A stretch of 64,000 nt of DNA from Wyeomyia smithii (lineage: Eukaryota; Arthropoda; Insecta; Diptera; Culicidae): NCBI RefSeq assembly GCF_029784165.1, contig NC_073695.1:140232815-140296814 (forward strand). The letters run 5' to 3'. A program made the position numbers and the translations under genes. Positions 22,036 through 30,846 of the stretch are shown here, piece by piece. A model generated the notes under the pieces. It worked only from the letters and a program-made list of their open reading frames with translations. It did not search any database and was not told where the DNA came from. The stretch's first letter is position 1, and every line of letters starts with the position of its first letter.

Positions 22036-23406
22036 ATGGATGTAGATCCCTCGCCTCCCGCGCCACCATCCCCGAACCCCTCTGACCCTGACCCTTCTGT
22101 TACCCCCTCCCCTGTTCATTCTTCAGTCCCCCCTCGCCCCAGGCTTTACCCAGACGGAGCCCAGGGCAGCTATACTGTTTATTTTCGGCCAAAGGCAGGA
22201 CCGAAATCGAAAAAGTTGAACCTCTTGCAGATTTCTAAAGACCTGACGAAGGAGTACAAGGGCGTGACCGAAATTTCCAAGGTCCGGCCTAACAAGCTCC
22301 GTGTCGTGGTCGGTAACCTGAAAGAGGCCAACGATATAGCTTGCTCTGAACTCTTCACACGCGAGTATCGCGTTTACATACCCGCACGAGACGTGGAGAT
22401 CGACGGTGTCATAACCGATTCGAGTCTGTCCGTCGAGTGTATACTGCAAAGTGCCAAAGGGTGCTTTAAGAACAAAACGTGTCCCGAAGTAAAGGTGCTC
22501 GACTGCAAGCAATTGCGGTCAGCATCGATCATCGGTGGCAAAACAGTATACACTCCGTCAGACTCGTTTCGAGTTACGTTCGCCGGGTCTGCACTACCAA
22601 GCCACGTCTCGATCCACCGGGTTCGTCTCCCTGTGAGGCTCTACGTGCCCCGCGTCATGAACTACCTGAATTGCAAGCAGTTAGGCCATACAGCCGCCTA
22701 CTGCTGCAATAAGGCACGTTGTGGCAAGTGTGGGGAGTCTCATGCGGAAGATTCTTGCAGTGTTAACGCTGAAAAGTGTATTCACTGCGGAGAAAATCTG
22801 CATGAGCTCTCGACATGTGCGGTGTACATGCAGCGCAGGGATAAAATAAAACGGTCTCTCAAAGAGCGTTCAAAGCGTTCCTACGCTGACATGCTGAAGA
22901 AGACCGTTACCACTTCTCCCGTTACTTCGAACCCCTTCGATCTGTTGCCCTCTGAGGAAACCGATTCTGACGATTCACCAGCGGGAGCATCTTACGCCAA
23001 TCCTGGGGAGTCTAGAAAGAGGAAAAATATTTCCTCTCCTAAACTTCCCAGAAAAGGTCCTAAGATTTCTCAAAGTGAAATGAAAGTTACAAACAAACCA
23101 AACAGTGCTGCGGAAAAACCGAAGCAAACTCCTCCTGGGCTGGCAAATTTAAAGTCCCAGAAGGAGTTCCCAGCACTGCCAGGAACATCTAAAACCCCAG
23201 TTGCTCCTTTTACACTCCCAGTTGATGAAACAAACTCTGGATTAGTGAAATTTTCTGACATTGTGGACTGGATTTTTGAAACTTTCAATGTACCCGAACC
23301 AATTAAAATTTTTCTTACAGCATTCCTCCCAACAGTTAGATCATTTTTGAAGCAGTTGACTGCCCAATGGCCTCTCCTTGCAGCGATTGTATCCTTCGAT
23401 GCCTAA
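22036..23406 (+). CDS. Ia LINE ORF1: zinc-knuckle nucleic-acid-binding protein
   Basis: 456 aa, from the first ATG of the long frame (MDVDPSPPAPPSP). Residues 1-50 are Pro/Ser/Asp-rich. About 55-115 holds the conserved ISKDL and RPNKLRVVV blocks. Knuckles lie near 210-223, 229-241 and 249-262 (NCKQLGHTAAYC, CGKCGESHAEDSC, CIHCGENLHELSTC). The first has Tyr where the sister copies have the leading Cys (NYLNC against NCTNC), so it may not bind zinc normally. Residues 270-300 are basic (KIKRSLKERSKRSYADML), and the C terminus is hydrophobic (FLKQLTAQWPLLAAI). The expected role is binding element RNA in the ribonucleoprotein. Its stop overlaps the ORF2 start. Confidence 0.92.
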   Translation: MDVDPSPPAPPSPNPSDPDPSVTPSPVHSSVPPRPRLYPDGAQGSYTVYFRPKAGPKSKKLNLLQISKDLTKEYKGVTEISKVRPNKLRVVVGNLKEANDIACSELFTREYRVYIPARDVEIDGVITDSSLSVECILQSAKGCFKNKTCPEVKVLDCKQLRSASIIGGKTVYTPSDSFRVTFAGSALPSHVSIHRVRLPVRLYVPRVMNYLNCKQLGHTAAYCCNKARCGKCGESHAEDSCSVNAEKCIHCGENLHELSTCAVYMQRRDKIKRSLKERSKRSYADMLKKTVTTSPVTSNPFDLLPSEETDSDDSPAGASYANPGESRKRKNISSPKLPRKGPKISQSEMKVTNKPNSAAEKPKQTPPGLANLKSQKEFPALPGTSKTPVAPFTLPVDETNSGLVKFSDIVDWIFETFNVPEPIKIFLTAFLPTVRSFLKQLTAQWPLLAAIVSFDA

Positions 23407-26400
23407 TTCAACTGCGTATATGAAGGATTCTATCTCTGTCTTACAGTGGAATTGTAGAAGTATTTTACCAAAAATTGATTCGTTTAAAGTTTTGATAAAT
23501 AAAAACAAATGCGATGCATTTTCCCTTTGTGAAACTTGGCTTACTTCAAATATTGATCTCAACTTCCATGATTTTAATATTATTCGCCTTGATCGAGACA
23601 CCCCATATGGAGGAGTACTTTTAGGGATTAAAAAGTGCTATTCTTTCTATCGTATTAACCTCCCCTCGATTCCAGGCATCGAAGTTGTCGCATGTCAAAT
23701 GACAATACAAGGTAAAGAGCTTTGTATTGCCTCAATATATATTCCCCCCAGAGCACAGGTTGGGCAACGGCTGCTCTTTGATTTAATAGAACTTCTTCCC
23801 TCGCCACGTTTGATTTTGGGAGACTTCAACTCTCATGGCGTGGCTTGGGGTTTCCCATACAATGATAACCGCTCCTCTTTAATCTATAACCTTTGCGATG
23901 ACTTCGACATGACTATTTTAAACAACGGTGAAATGACACGTATCCCGAAACCTCCAGCGCGCCCAAGCGCTTTGGATCTATCCTTATGTTCGACGTCGCT
24001 ACGGTTGGATTGCACATGGAAGGTAATCCTCGATCCTCACGGTAGCGACCATCTGCCTATTCTTATTTCAATTACTAACGGGTCAACTCGCATGCGACCA
24101 ATTGACATTCCGTATGACCTCACACGAAATGTCGATTGGAAGTTATACGAGGAAATGATTTCAAAAGCGGTCGAGTCGATTCAACATCATTCACCACTTG
24201 AAGAATACAACCTCCTCGCGGGCTTGATTCTCGACGCCGCGTTGCAAGCCCAAACGAAGAAATATCCCGGCGTAACGATCAAAGAACGGCCTCCCACTCC
24301 GTGGTGGGACCAAGAGTGCTCCGATGTCTACACGCAAAGATCCGACGCGTTTAAGGCCTACCAGACGGGAGGTATACCTGGCGACTATTTACGGTATTCG
24401 GAGCTTGATACCAAGCTTAAAAGCTTGGCTAAAGCAAAGAAACGTGGATATTGGCGTCGGTTCGTGAACGAGACGTCGAGGGAGACATCGATGAGCACTC
24501 TTTGGAACACAGCCCGAAGAATGCGGAATCGCGTAACGGTCAACGAAAGCGAGGAGTCTTCAAGTAGGTGGATATTTGATTTTGCCAGGAAAGTATGTCC
24601 GGACTCTGTTCCTGAGCAAAATATTGTTCGCGATGCGTCTCCGGGCCACGACGCGATAGAATCACCTTTTACGATGGCAGAACTTTCAGTTGCCCTCCTG
24701 TCCTGTAACAATAACGCGCCTGGATTAGATAGAATCAAATTCAACTTGTTGAAGAATCTACCCGGCAATGCCAAGAGGCGCTTGTTGAACTTGTTCAATA
24801 AGTTCCTGGAGCAAAACATTGTACCGCAGGATTGGAGGCAAGTGAAGGTGATCGCCATCCAAAAACCAGGGAAACCAGCTTCTAATCACAACTCTTATAG
24901 GCCGATTGCAATGCTATCCTGTATCCGGAAATTGATGGAAAAAATGATACTCCGTCGTTTAGACCACTGGGTCGAATCAAATGGTCTACTATCAGAAACT
25001 CAATTTGGCTTCCGCCGTGCCAAAGGGACGAATGATTGTCTTGCGTTGCTTTCAACAGATATTCAGCTGGCGTATGCTCGTAAAGAACAAATGGCGTCTG
25101 CGTTCTTGGACATTAAGGGGGCTTTTGATTCCGTTTCTATTGACATTCTTTCGGGTAAACTTCACCGACAAGGATTTTCTCCAATTTTGAACAATTTTTT
25201 GCACAATTTGTTGTCCGAAAAGCACATGCATTTTACGCATGGCGATTTGGAAACTTTTCGCATTAGCTACATGGGTCTTCCCCAGGGCTCATGTTTAAGC
25301 CCCCTTCTTTACAACTTTTATGTAAATGACATCGACGAATGTCTGGCAAATTCATGCACGATAAGACAACTTGCAGACGACAGTGTAATCTCTGTTACAG
25401 GAGCCAAAGCTGCCGGTTTGCAAGGACCATTGCAAGATACCTTGGACAATTTGTCTGCTTGGGCTTTACAGCTAGGTATCGAATTCTCTCCGGAGAAGAC
25501 TGAGATAGTAGTTTTTTCTAGGAAGCATGAACCTGCTCAGCTTCAAACACAATTAATGGGTAAAACGATTTCTCAGGTTTTGGTACACAAATATCTTGGT
25601 GTCTGGTTCGACTCTAAAGGCACCTGGGGTTGTCACATGAGGTATCTGATGAAAAAATGTCAACAAAGAGTGAATTTTCTTCGTACAATAACCGGACAAT
25701 GGTGGGGAGCCCATCCAGGAGACCTTATAAGGCTTTACCAAACAACGATATTGTCTGTTATTGAATACGGGTGTTTCTGCTTCCGCTCCGCAGCAAACAC
25801 ACATTTGATCAAACTGGAGCGAATACAATATCGTTGTTTGCGTATCGCCTTAGGTTGCATACAGTCGACCCATACGATGAGTTTGGAGGTTTTAGCTGGA
25901 GTACTACCATTGAAAAACCGCTTCTGGAGCCTGTCTTCTCGTATTCTAATCAAATGTGAGGTCTTGAACCGTCCCGTGATTGAAAATTTTGAAAGGTTAA
26001 TCGAACTTAATTCTCAAACCCGTTTTATGACATTGTATTTCAATCACATGTCCCAAAATATTAACCCTTCTTCGAATATTCCAAATCGTGTCGACTTATC
26101 AAATACTTCTGATTCTACTGTGTTTTTCGATACATCCATGATAGAAGAAACTCGTGGAATCCCGGATCATTTACGCGTGCAGCAGATCCCTAAAATTTTT
26201 TCCAATAAATATCGAAACATCAACTGCGACAATATGTACTACACTGACGGATCACTTCTTGATGGGTCCACTGGCTTCGGTATCTTCAATAACAATTTAA
26301 CCGTCTCCCATAAGCTCGATAATCCTGCTTCTGTTTACGTCGCAGAATTAGCTGCAATTCAGTACACCCTAGGGATTATCGAAAAAATGCCCACGGACCA

Positions 26401-27085
26401 TTATTTCATCTTTACGGACAGTCTCAGTTCCATTGAGGCTCTCCGATCGATGAAAGATGTTAAGCACTCTCCGTATTTCCTGGGGAAAATACGGGAACAT
26501 CTGAGTGCTTTATCCGAAAAATCTACTCAGATTACCTTAGCGTGGGTCCCTTCTCACTGCTCGATACAGGGTAATGAGAAAGCGGACTCTTTGGCTAAGG
26601 TGGGCGCAACAAACGGTGATATTTATGAAAGACCAATTGCCTTTAATGAATTTTTCGCACTTGTACGTCAGAATACGATCATCAGTTGGCAAAATGCTTG
26701 GACCAGAGGGGAATTGGGAAGGTGGTTACATTCCATAATCCCCAAAGTATCGACGAACCCGTGGTTCAAGGGGTTGGATGTAGGTCGGGATTTCATTTGC
26801 GTGATGTCCCGGCTTATGTCCAATCACTATAGATTTGACGCGCTCCTCCGTCGTATTGGGCTCGGGGAAAGTGGTATCTGTGCCTGTGGTGAAGGTTATC
26901 ACGACATAGAGCATGTGGTTTGGTCATGCCCTGTACACCGTGACGCCAGGTCTAAATTAATAGCTTCCCTGCAGGCCGAGGGTAGACAGCCGGCTGTTCC
27001 TGTTCGTGATGTCTTGGCGAGCCGTGACCTATCCTACATGTCCCTTATATACGTTTTCCTGAAATCCATCCACGCCCCAGTCTAG
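23399..27085 (+). CDS. Ia LINE ORF2: endonuclease, reverse transcriptase, RNase H
   Basis: 1228 aa from the ATG at 23399, whose ATGCCTAA contains the ORF1 stop. AP-like endonuclease about 12-225: WNCRS (17-21), Glu45 in LCETWL, GDFNSH with Asp142/Asn144, and Asp217-His218 in GSDHLP. Reverse transcriptase about 430-700: APGLDRIKFNLLKNLP, Asp571 in FLDIKGAFDS, GLPQGSCLSPLLYNFYVND and Asp660-Asp661 in LADDS (Leu in place of the common Tyr/Phe). RNase H about 945-1070 with D950 (TDGS), E983 (VAELAA), D1007 (TDSLS) and D1063 (NEKADSLA). A CCHC motif CACGEGYHDIEHVVWSC starts at Cys1161. No stop or frameshift, and all expected catalytic residues are present. Confidence 0.95.
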   Translation: MPNSTAYMKDSISVLQWNCRSILPKIDSFKVLINKNKCDAFSLCETWLTSNIDLNFHDFNIIRLDRDTPYGGVLLGIKKCYSFYRINLPSIPGIEVVACQMTIQGKELCIASIYIPPRAQVGQRLLFDLIELLPSPRLILGDFNSHGVAWGFPYNDNRSSLIYNLCDDFDMTILNNGEMTRIPKPPARPSALDLSLCSTSLRLDCTWKVILDPHGSDHLPILISITNGSTRMRPIDIPYDLTRNVDWKLYEEMISKAVESIQHHSPLEEYNLLAGLILDAALQAQTKKYPGVTIKERPPTPWWDQECSDVYTQRSDAFKAYQTGGIPGDYLRYSELDTKLKSLAKAKKRGYWRRFVNETSRETSMSTLWNTARRMRNRVTVNESEESSSRWIFDFARKVCPDSVPEQNIVRDASPGHDAIESPFTMAELSVALLSCNNNAPGLDRIKFNLLKNLPGNAKRRLLNLFNKFLEQNIVPQDWRQVKVIAIQKPGKPASNHNSYRPIAMLSCIRKLMEKMILRRLDHWVESNGLLSETQFGFRRAKGTNDCLALLSTDIQLAYARKEQMASAFLDIKGAFDSVSIDILSGKLHRQGFSPILNNFLHNLLSEKHMHFTHGDLETFRISYMGLPQGSCLSPLLYNFYVNDIDECLANSCTIRQLADDSVISVTGAKAAGLQGPLQDTLDNLSAWALQLGIEFSPEKTEIVVFSRKHEPAQLQTQLMGKTISQVLVHKYLGVWFDSKGTWGCHMRYLMKKCQQRVNFLRTITGQWWGAHPGDLIRLYQTTILSVIEYGCFCFRSAANTHLIKLERIQYRCLRIALGCIQSTHTMSLEVLAGVLPLKNRFWSLSSRILIKCEVLNRPVIENFERLIELNSQTRFMTLYFNHMSQNINPSSNIPNRVDLSNTSDSTVFFDTSMIEETRGIPDHLRVQQIPKIFSNKYRNINCDNMYYTDGSLLDGSTGFGIFNNNLTVSHKLDNPASVYVAELAAIQYTLGIIEKMPTDHYFIFTDSLSSIEALRSMKDVKHSPYFLGKIREHLSALSEKSTQITLAWVPSHCSIQGNEKADSLAKVGATNGDIYERPIAFNEFFALVRQNTIISWQNAWTRGELGRWLHSIIPKVSTNPWFKGLDVGRDFICVMSRLMSNHYRFDALLRRIGLGESGICACGEGYHDIEHVVWSCPVHRDARSKLIASLQAEGRQPAVPVRDVLASRDLSYMSLIYVFLKSIHAPV

Positions 27086-27459
27086 TCCCGTTCCCCTCCG
27101 TCTACACCCAACAAAACGACAAGAACACGTTTGAACCTTAAGCACAAAACCAGCAACCAGACCCCGCACAATAGAACCAGGACCCAAGGACTACGAGCCT
27201 CTGTCCCAACTCACGACATCGTGGCTCAGCAGAACGAATCCATACATGCCATTCGACGATTATCAGACGACCATTGAACAACAAAACACTGATTGGAAAT
27301 CCCATGCTAGTTTTAAGTTAGACTTAATTTCAGCTCGTAGTCGGCAGCGAGGATAAAAAATTTGCTTTAGTTTTTAAGTCATCAGATATAATTGGCGCCG
27401 TTAAACATTAAATTGTATTTGTGCCGTGTCAAATAAATGTTATGTGAAGAAAAAAAAAA
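27086..27459 (+). other. 3' UTR, poly(A) signal and A tail of the Ia LINE
   Basis: 374 nt with the family terminal box GTGCCGTGTCAAATAAATG. AATAAA lies at 27432-27437 and the A tail (27450-27459) adjoins the target duplication. It also carries the phrase AGCTCGTAGTCGGCAGCGAG, conserved at the 3' ends of the other I-group copies and a candidate structure recognised by the element's RT. Confidence 0.85.
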
Positions 27460-27469
27460 CCCTAGGGCT

Positions 27470-27810
27470 GTATACCTAGTAGTATTTTTCCATTGGAATT
27501 GCTTTGTGCATTATTCCACGATCGATGTTTTGCATTTAAATAACCGATGATAAAAAATTTAGATTTATTTCTCGTGAGTTTTTATAAATCTCCCTTGAAA
27601 TGATTTTTCTGCTCACCAGTGCATTGAAAAGGTAAATACACTGCGGCTATAAATAAAATACCAATATCTGTTTCGATTTCAATTCCCAAACTTTCAATAA
27701 CCTTCGTTTCAAAATGGGGCATAACACGATGTTTTATTCGACGGTGGATGACTATTGCAACTCCACCTCCGGTAACATCAATTCTATAGAACCTGTGAAC
27801 TATATAGTTG
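27470..27810 (-). pseudogene. Inverted Juan-like endonuclease fragment closing copy P
   Basis: Minus strand encodes part of the AP-like endonuclease (GGGVAIVIHRRIKHRVMPHFE, IAAVYLPFQCT, FFIIG.FNAKHRSWNN). It corresponds to 38236-38560 in copy Q, where 16 nt around CGACGGTGG are missing. It is truncated at 27810 by the tandem-duplication junction. Confidence 0.85.
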
Positions 27811-28014
27811 CTCCCTATCCTCCAGTTTTTGAAGCACCCCTTGTAACTGGGTTTGCATTTGCGTAGCTTGTATTTGCCCCTGTTGGCTCAGTTGAGCTAG
27901 CTGGCTCTCTCTCGCGTTCAATCTTTCTGTTAGAGCGGTGATCTCTAGTTGCAACTGTTCTATTTGTACGTGAGCCATGTCTTTATTCTTGTTAAATCTA
28001 TCGCTTCTACTCAT
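27811..28014 (-). pseudogene. Gypsy-like gag amino-terminal fragment (copy Q)
   Basis: 68 codons of the same coiled-coil start as at 17699 (MSRSDRFNKNKDMAHV through LEDREQ), then cut at the duplication junction and continued by unrelated sequence. Confidence 0.75.
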
Positions 28015-28640
28015 AAAATCTACTTTTGTTGGAAATCACTGGAAATCACCGATGTGGGTATTGAAATACTATGGCTCTATGTTTTTAATTACGTTCTTAA
28101 ATATTCAGTATCTAAAAACTATTCACGATTGATTGATTTGATTCGATAAAATTACACTACATATATACAGCTGGAATTGTATACCACGCTGCTTGTACTA
28201 CGTTCATTTATATTTGCTTTATTCTTTGGATGATGCTTTGCAACCTAGACTGTCACAATCTTCCATAGATTTTCTAAAGGATTCCGACTGACCAATCCGA
28301 CGATTTTGTATTTTCGTTTGAAAATCATGTTCAATACTGTTTGTTCAGGAGCGTTATACTGCATAAAGATCCAGCAAAGTGGCATGTTTTCGTCGGCATA
28401 CGGAAGAAAAATCGACCGCCAAGGTACTCAGGAGACTCTACTCTACTTCAAAAGCGACACGTTTTGCCAAGAACTGAATTTTATAAAAAGTTCTTAAACT
28501 AGAGTGCAACTTAATGGCACATCGTGTTTTGGTCGGATGAGTCGAAATTTAACCTTTTTGGTCCAAACGGTCAGCAGGACTCTCACCAGGACCGGTAAAA
28601 AATCGAATGCCGTTTACTGGCCCAAACATTGAAAGATTGC
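28015..28640 (+). pseudogene. Unassigned flank and Tc1-like transposase remnant (copy Q)
   Basis: Nearly identical to 17700-18330. 28512-28574 encodes the WSDESKFNLFG transposase segment. Nothing else recognisable. Confidence 0.5.
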
Positions 28641-28731
28641 ACCTAACACCAAGCCGTTCAAAGTCGTATTGAAAGGTCTCACCAACGATCAAACCGTTGA
28701 TGATATCAAACTTACTTTAACAGAATTACTT
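28641..28731 (+). pseudogene. Juan-like ORF1 fragment left of the Ib insertion (copy Q)
   Basis: Encodes KPFKVVLKGLTNDQTVDD and following residues up to the target site TAACAGAATTACTT (28718-28731). Coding resumes at 35051 beyond the LINE. Confidence 0.8.
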
Positions 28732-28766
28732 CATTCGTTGTTTTGCTTTTGTCTCGATTAGACGCA
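28731..28766 (+). promoter_or_regulatory. Inr plus DPE-like start of the Ib LINE
   Basis: TCATTC at 28731-28736 gives A+1 at 28733. AGACG is at +28 to +32 (28760-28764), matching the RGWYV core though not the final TG of the full consensus. The spacing is identical to the Ia copies, although the intervening sequence differs. Confidence 0.6.
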
Positions 28767-29455
28767 AATTGTTTATCTCCGTTTGAGTTCGCAAAATAAC
28801 AATACACGAGTTATCGTACGGGTGTTTTTTTTTGTCGATTAGTTCTTGTGTTGCGCGATAACAATAGACTGTTATATATCGGCAGAAACATCTGCACACT
28901 GGTAGGGGCAGGCTACCCCGCCAGTGATTCGATACGCAGCTGATATATCAGCAAGAATAATTCTCCCGCAACGCTGTTACCCCGCTAGCAGCACGGACCA
29001 CCATACGATCGAGCGAGTGGAAGTCAACTACAAGTGGCATCTACAAGGTCGCGTGTAGGACACGGCCACTGCGTCTCAACACTAAGCTGGATCGTCATTG
29101 TTTGTTCTGCGGAGACGCTCGATTAATTCTACTATCAGCCGTGAGGTCGTGACTTAGACGTTCGGTGAAGTATTACCTTTAGAATTTTTACTATTATTAT
29201 CAATATTATTACTATGTTATAATATTATTATTAATATTATTATTGATATTATTATTGTTATTATTAATATTATTACTATAATTATTATTATTATTATTAT
29301 TACTATTGTTATTAGTATTAGTATTACTCTCTTTTTTTTGTTTGATCCATTGTAGATTGAAAAATTGTTTTTAAATTTAATATCAACTACTTGACCCCCC
29401 CCCCATATTCGAATATTTATCGTTTGTGTGCGGTAGAGCGTAACGCTCCCGCAAA
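28767..29455 (+). other. Ib 5' leader with AAT/ATT-rich tract
   Basis: Untranslated leader. Contains a triplet-rich low-complexity tract (about 29165-29325) and a C-run near 29395. The corresponding leader of the minus-strand copy is at 15346-16072. Confidence 0.7.
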
Positions 29456-30846
29456 ATGGACGACATGCAGGTGCAACTTTTCCTGGATGTGGAAACAAAC
29501 GGGGAAGAAATTGAAATTTCTCCCATCAGCTCACCCCTACCTTCGCCTGTGCCCTCCCCTTTGCCAAGTCCTGTACCAAGAGTACCGGAAGTACGGGTAA
29601 AAGCTTACCCAGATGCCGCTGGCGGTCCCTACGTTGTTTTTTCCGGGCCATAAAGAAGCCATTGAATATTATTCAAATTGGCAAAGACCTGGCAAAACAT
29701 TTTTCGGCCGTAACCGAGATTACGAAGGTGAGGCCGAACAAACTGCGAGTTGTCGTGAGTAGCTTGAAGCAAGCAAACGAAATTGCTAGCTACGAGCTCT
29801 TCACGAGAGAGTATCGTGTGTACATCCCTGCCAAGGATGTAGAAATCGACCGTGTGGTTACCGAGGGGAATCTCACTGTCGATGACATTTTGCGTCATGG
29901 AGTTGGCTGTTTTAAAAACCCCTTGATGCAAAGTGTAAAGATACTGGATTGCAAGCAATTGCATTCAGTATCCATCGAAGAAGGGAAGAAGAAATTCCTT
30001 CCTTCGGATTCCTTCCGAGTAACATTCGCCGGATCCGCGCTGCCGAACTACGTCCGCTTGGACAGGGTTCGTCTACCTGTACGCCTGTTCGTACCGCGGG
30101 TCATGCATTGCCAAAACTGTAAGCAGTTAGGTCACACAGCCACCTACTGCTGCAACAAGGCACGCTGTAGCAAGTGCGGAGGCAATCATGCTGAGAACGC
30201 TTGCAGTGGGGATACTGAAAAGTGTCTTTATTGCGAGGGAACTCGGCATGACCTTCCGGCATGTCCCGCGTACAAACAGCGCGAGGAAAAAATTAAGCGT
30301 TCCCTTAAGGAACGATTAAAGCGCTCTTTTGCAGAAATGCTTAAGAGGGCTGAGCCACCCTTGACAGGAAACATCTTTTCCTTCTTGCCAACTGATGAGG
30401 GTACATCTGACGATCCCGCCGAAGGGTGTTCCTATGCCTTGCCAGAGGGATCTACGAAGAGGAGAATGCTCAACTCTCCTAATCTTTCTCGCAAAGGTCG
30501 TAAGATAACCCCTAGCGGAATGACCAATAAGACAACACAAAAAGGAAGCGGTGAAGAAAAACCGAAGCAAGTACCCCCCGGTTTTAATTTCAAATCAAAC
30601 CAGGAGTACCCACCGCTTCCTGGGGCACCAAAAACCCCTCGTGCACCCATTTCTCGATCAGAAGATAAGAAAGAAACAGGGTTCATAAAATTTTCTGATA
30701 TTGTGGACTGGATATTTAAAACATTCAACATACCAGATCCCCTACAAAATATTCTTCTTGCCGTTCTTCCTACAGTGAAAACCTTTTTGAAGCAACTAGC
30801 AGCAACTTGGCCCCTCATTTCAGCTATTATATCTTTCGATGACTAA
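29456..30846 (+). pseudogene. Ib LINE ORF1, one frameshift
   Basis: ATG at 29456 (MDDMQVQLFLDVETNG). The frame is lost at a run of six T (29637-29642); one more base would give the expected VVFFRAIKKPLN continuation. From there 29662-30846 is open with no ATG at its head. It contains RPNKLRVVV, three knuckles (CQNCKQLGHTATYC, CSKCGGNHAENAC, CLYCEGTRHDLPAC), a basic segment and the C-terminal FLKQLAATWPLISAI. The stop overlaps the ORF2 ATG at 30839 (ATGACTAA). Role as for the Ia ORF1. Confidence 0.85.

Larger units (their letters stand above)
21589..27459 (+). mobile_element. Full-length I-group LINE (family Ia) with intact ORFs
   Basis: 5871 bp, bounded by CCCTAGGGCT duplications. Layout: promoter-like 5' end, 5' leader of 447 nt, ORF1 (456 aa), ORF2 (1228 aa from the ATG at 23399, overlapping ORF1 by 8 nt), 3' UTR with AATAAA and a short A tail. 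Both ORFs are open throughout. It is the only autonomous-looking element in the window. Encoding RNase H within ORF2 and ORF1 with three knuckles places it in the I group rather than Jockey. Insertion postdates the local tandem duplication because copy Q lacks it. Confidence 0.93.
17496..27810. repeat. Left copy of a tandem duplication (copy P)
   Basis: 17496-21588 plus 27470-27810 match 27811-28731 plus 35065-38560 base for base with only occasional differences. Excluding the Ia LINE, copy P is about 4.43 kb. The two copies abut at 27810/27811, where the junction shows a 3-bp TTG microhomology. Copy P contains a gag fragment, a Tc1-like remnant, a Juan-like fragment, a 1.2-kb unassigned block and an inverted Juan-like endonuclease fragment. 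Confidence 0.9.

Noticed and set aside
23378..23398. Starting ORF2 of the intact LINE at 23378
   Set aside because: That codon is TTG; the first ATG, in the conserved stop-start overlap, is at 23399.
29637..29642. Programmed -1 frameshift in Ib ORF1
   Set aside because: Kept only as an alternative: the six-T run is not a canonical X-XXY-YYZ heptamer in frame, and a second shared frameshift in ORF2 points to a defective lineage.
29662..30846. Treating this frame as a complete ORF1
   Set aside because: It opens with TTG, not ATG; the real start is 29456 and the frame is joined only across a 1-nt shift.
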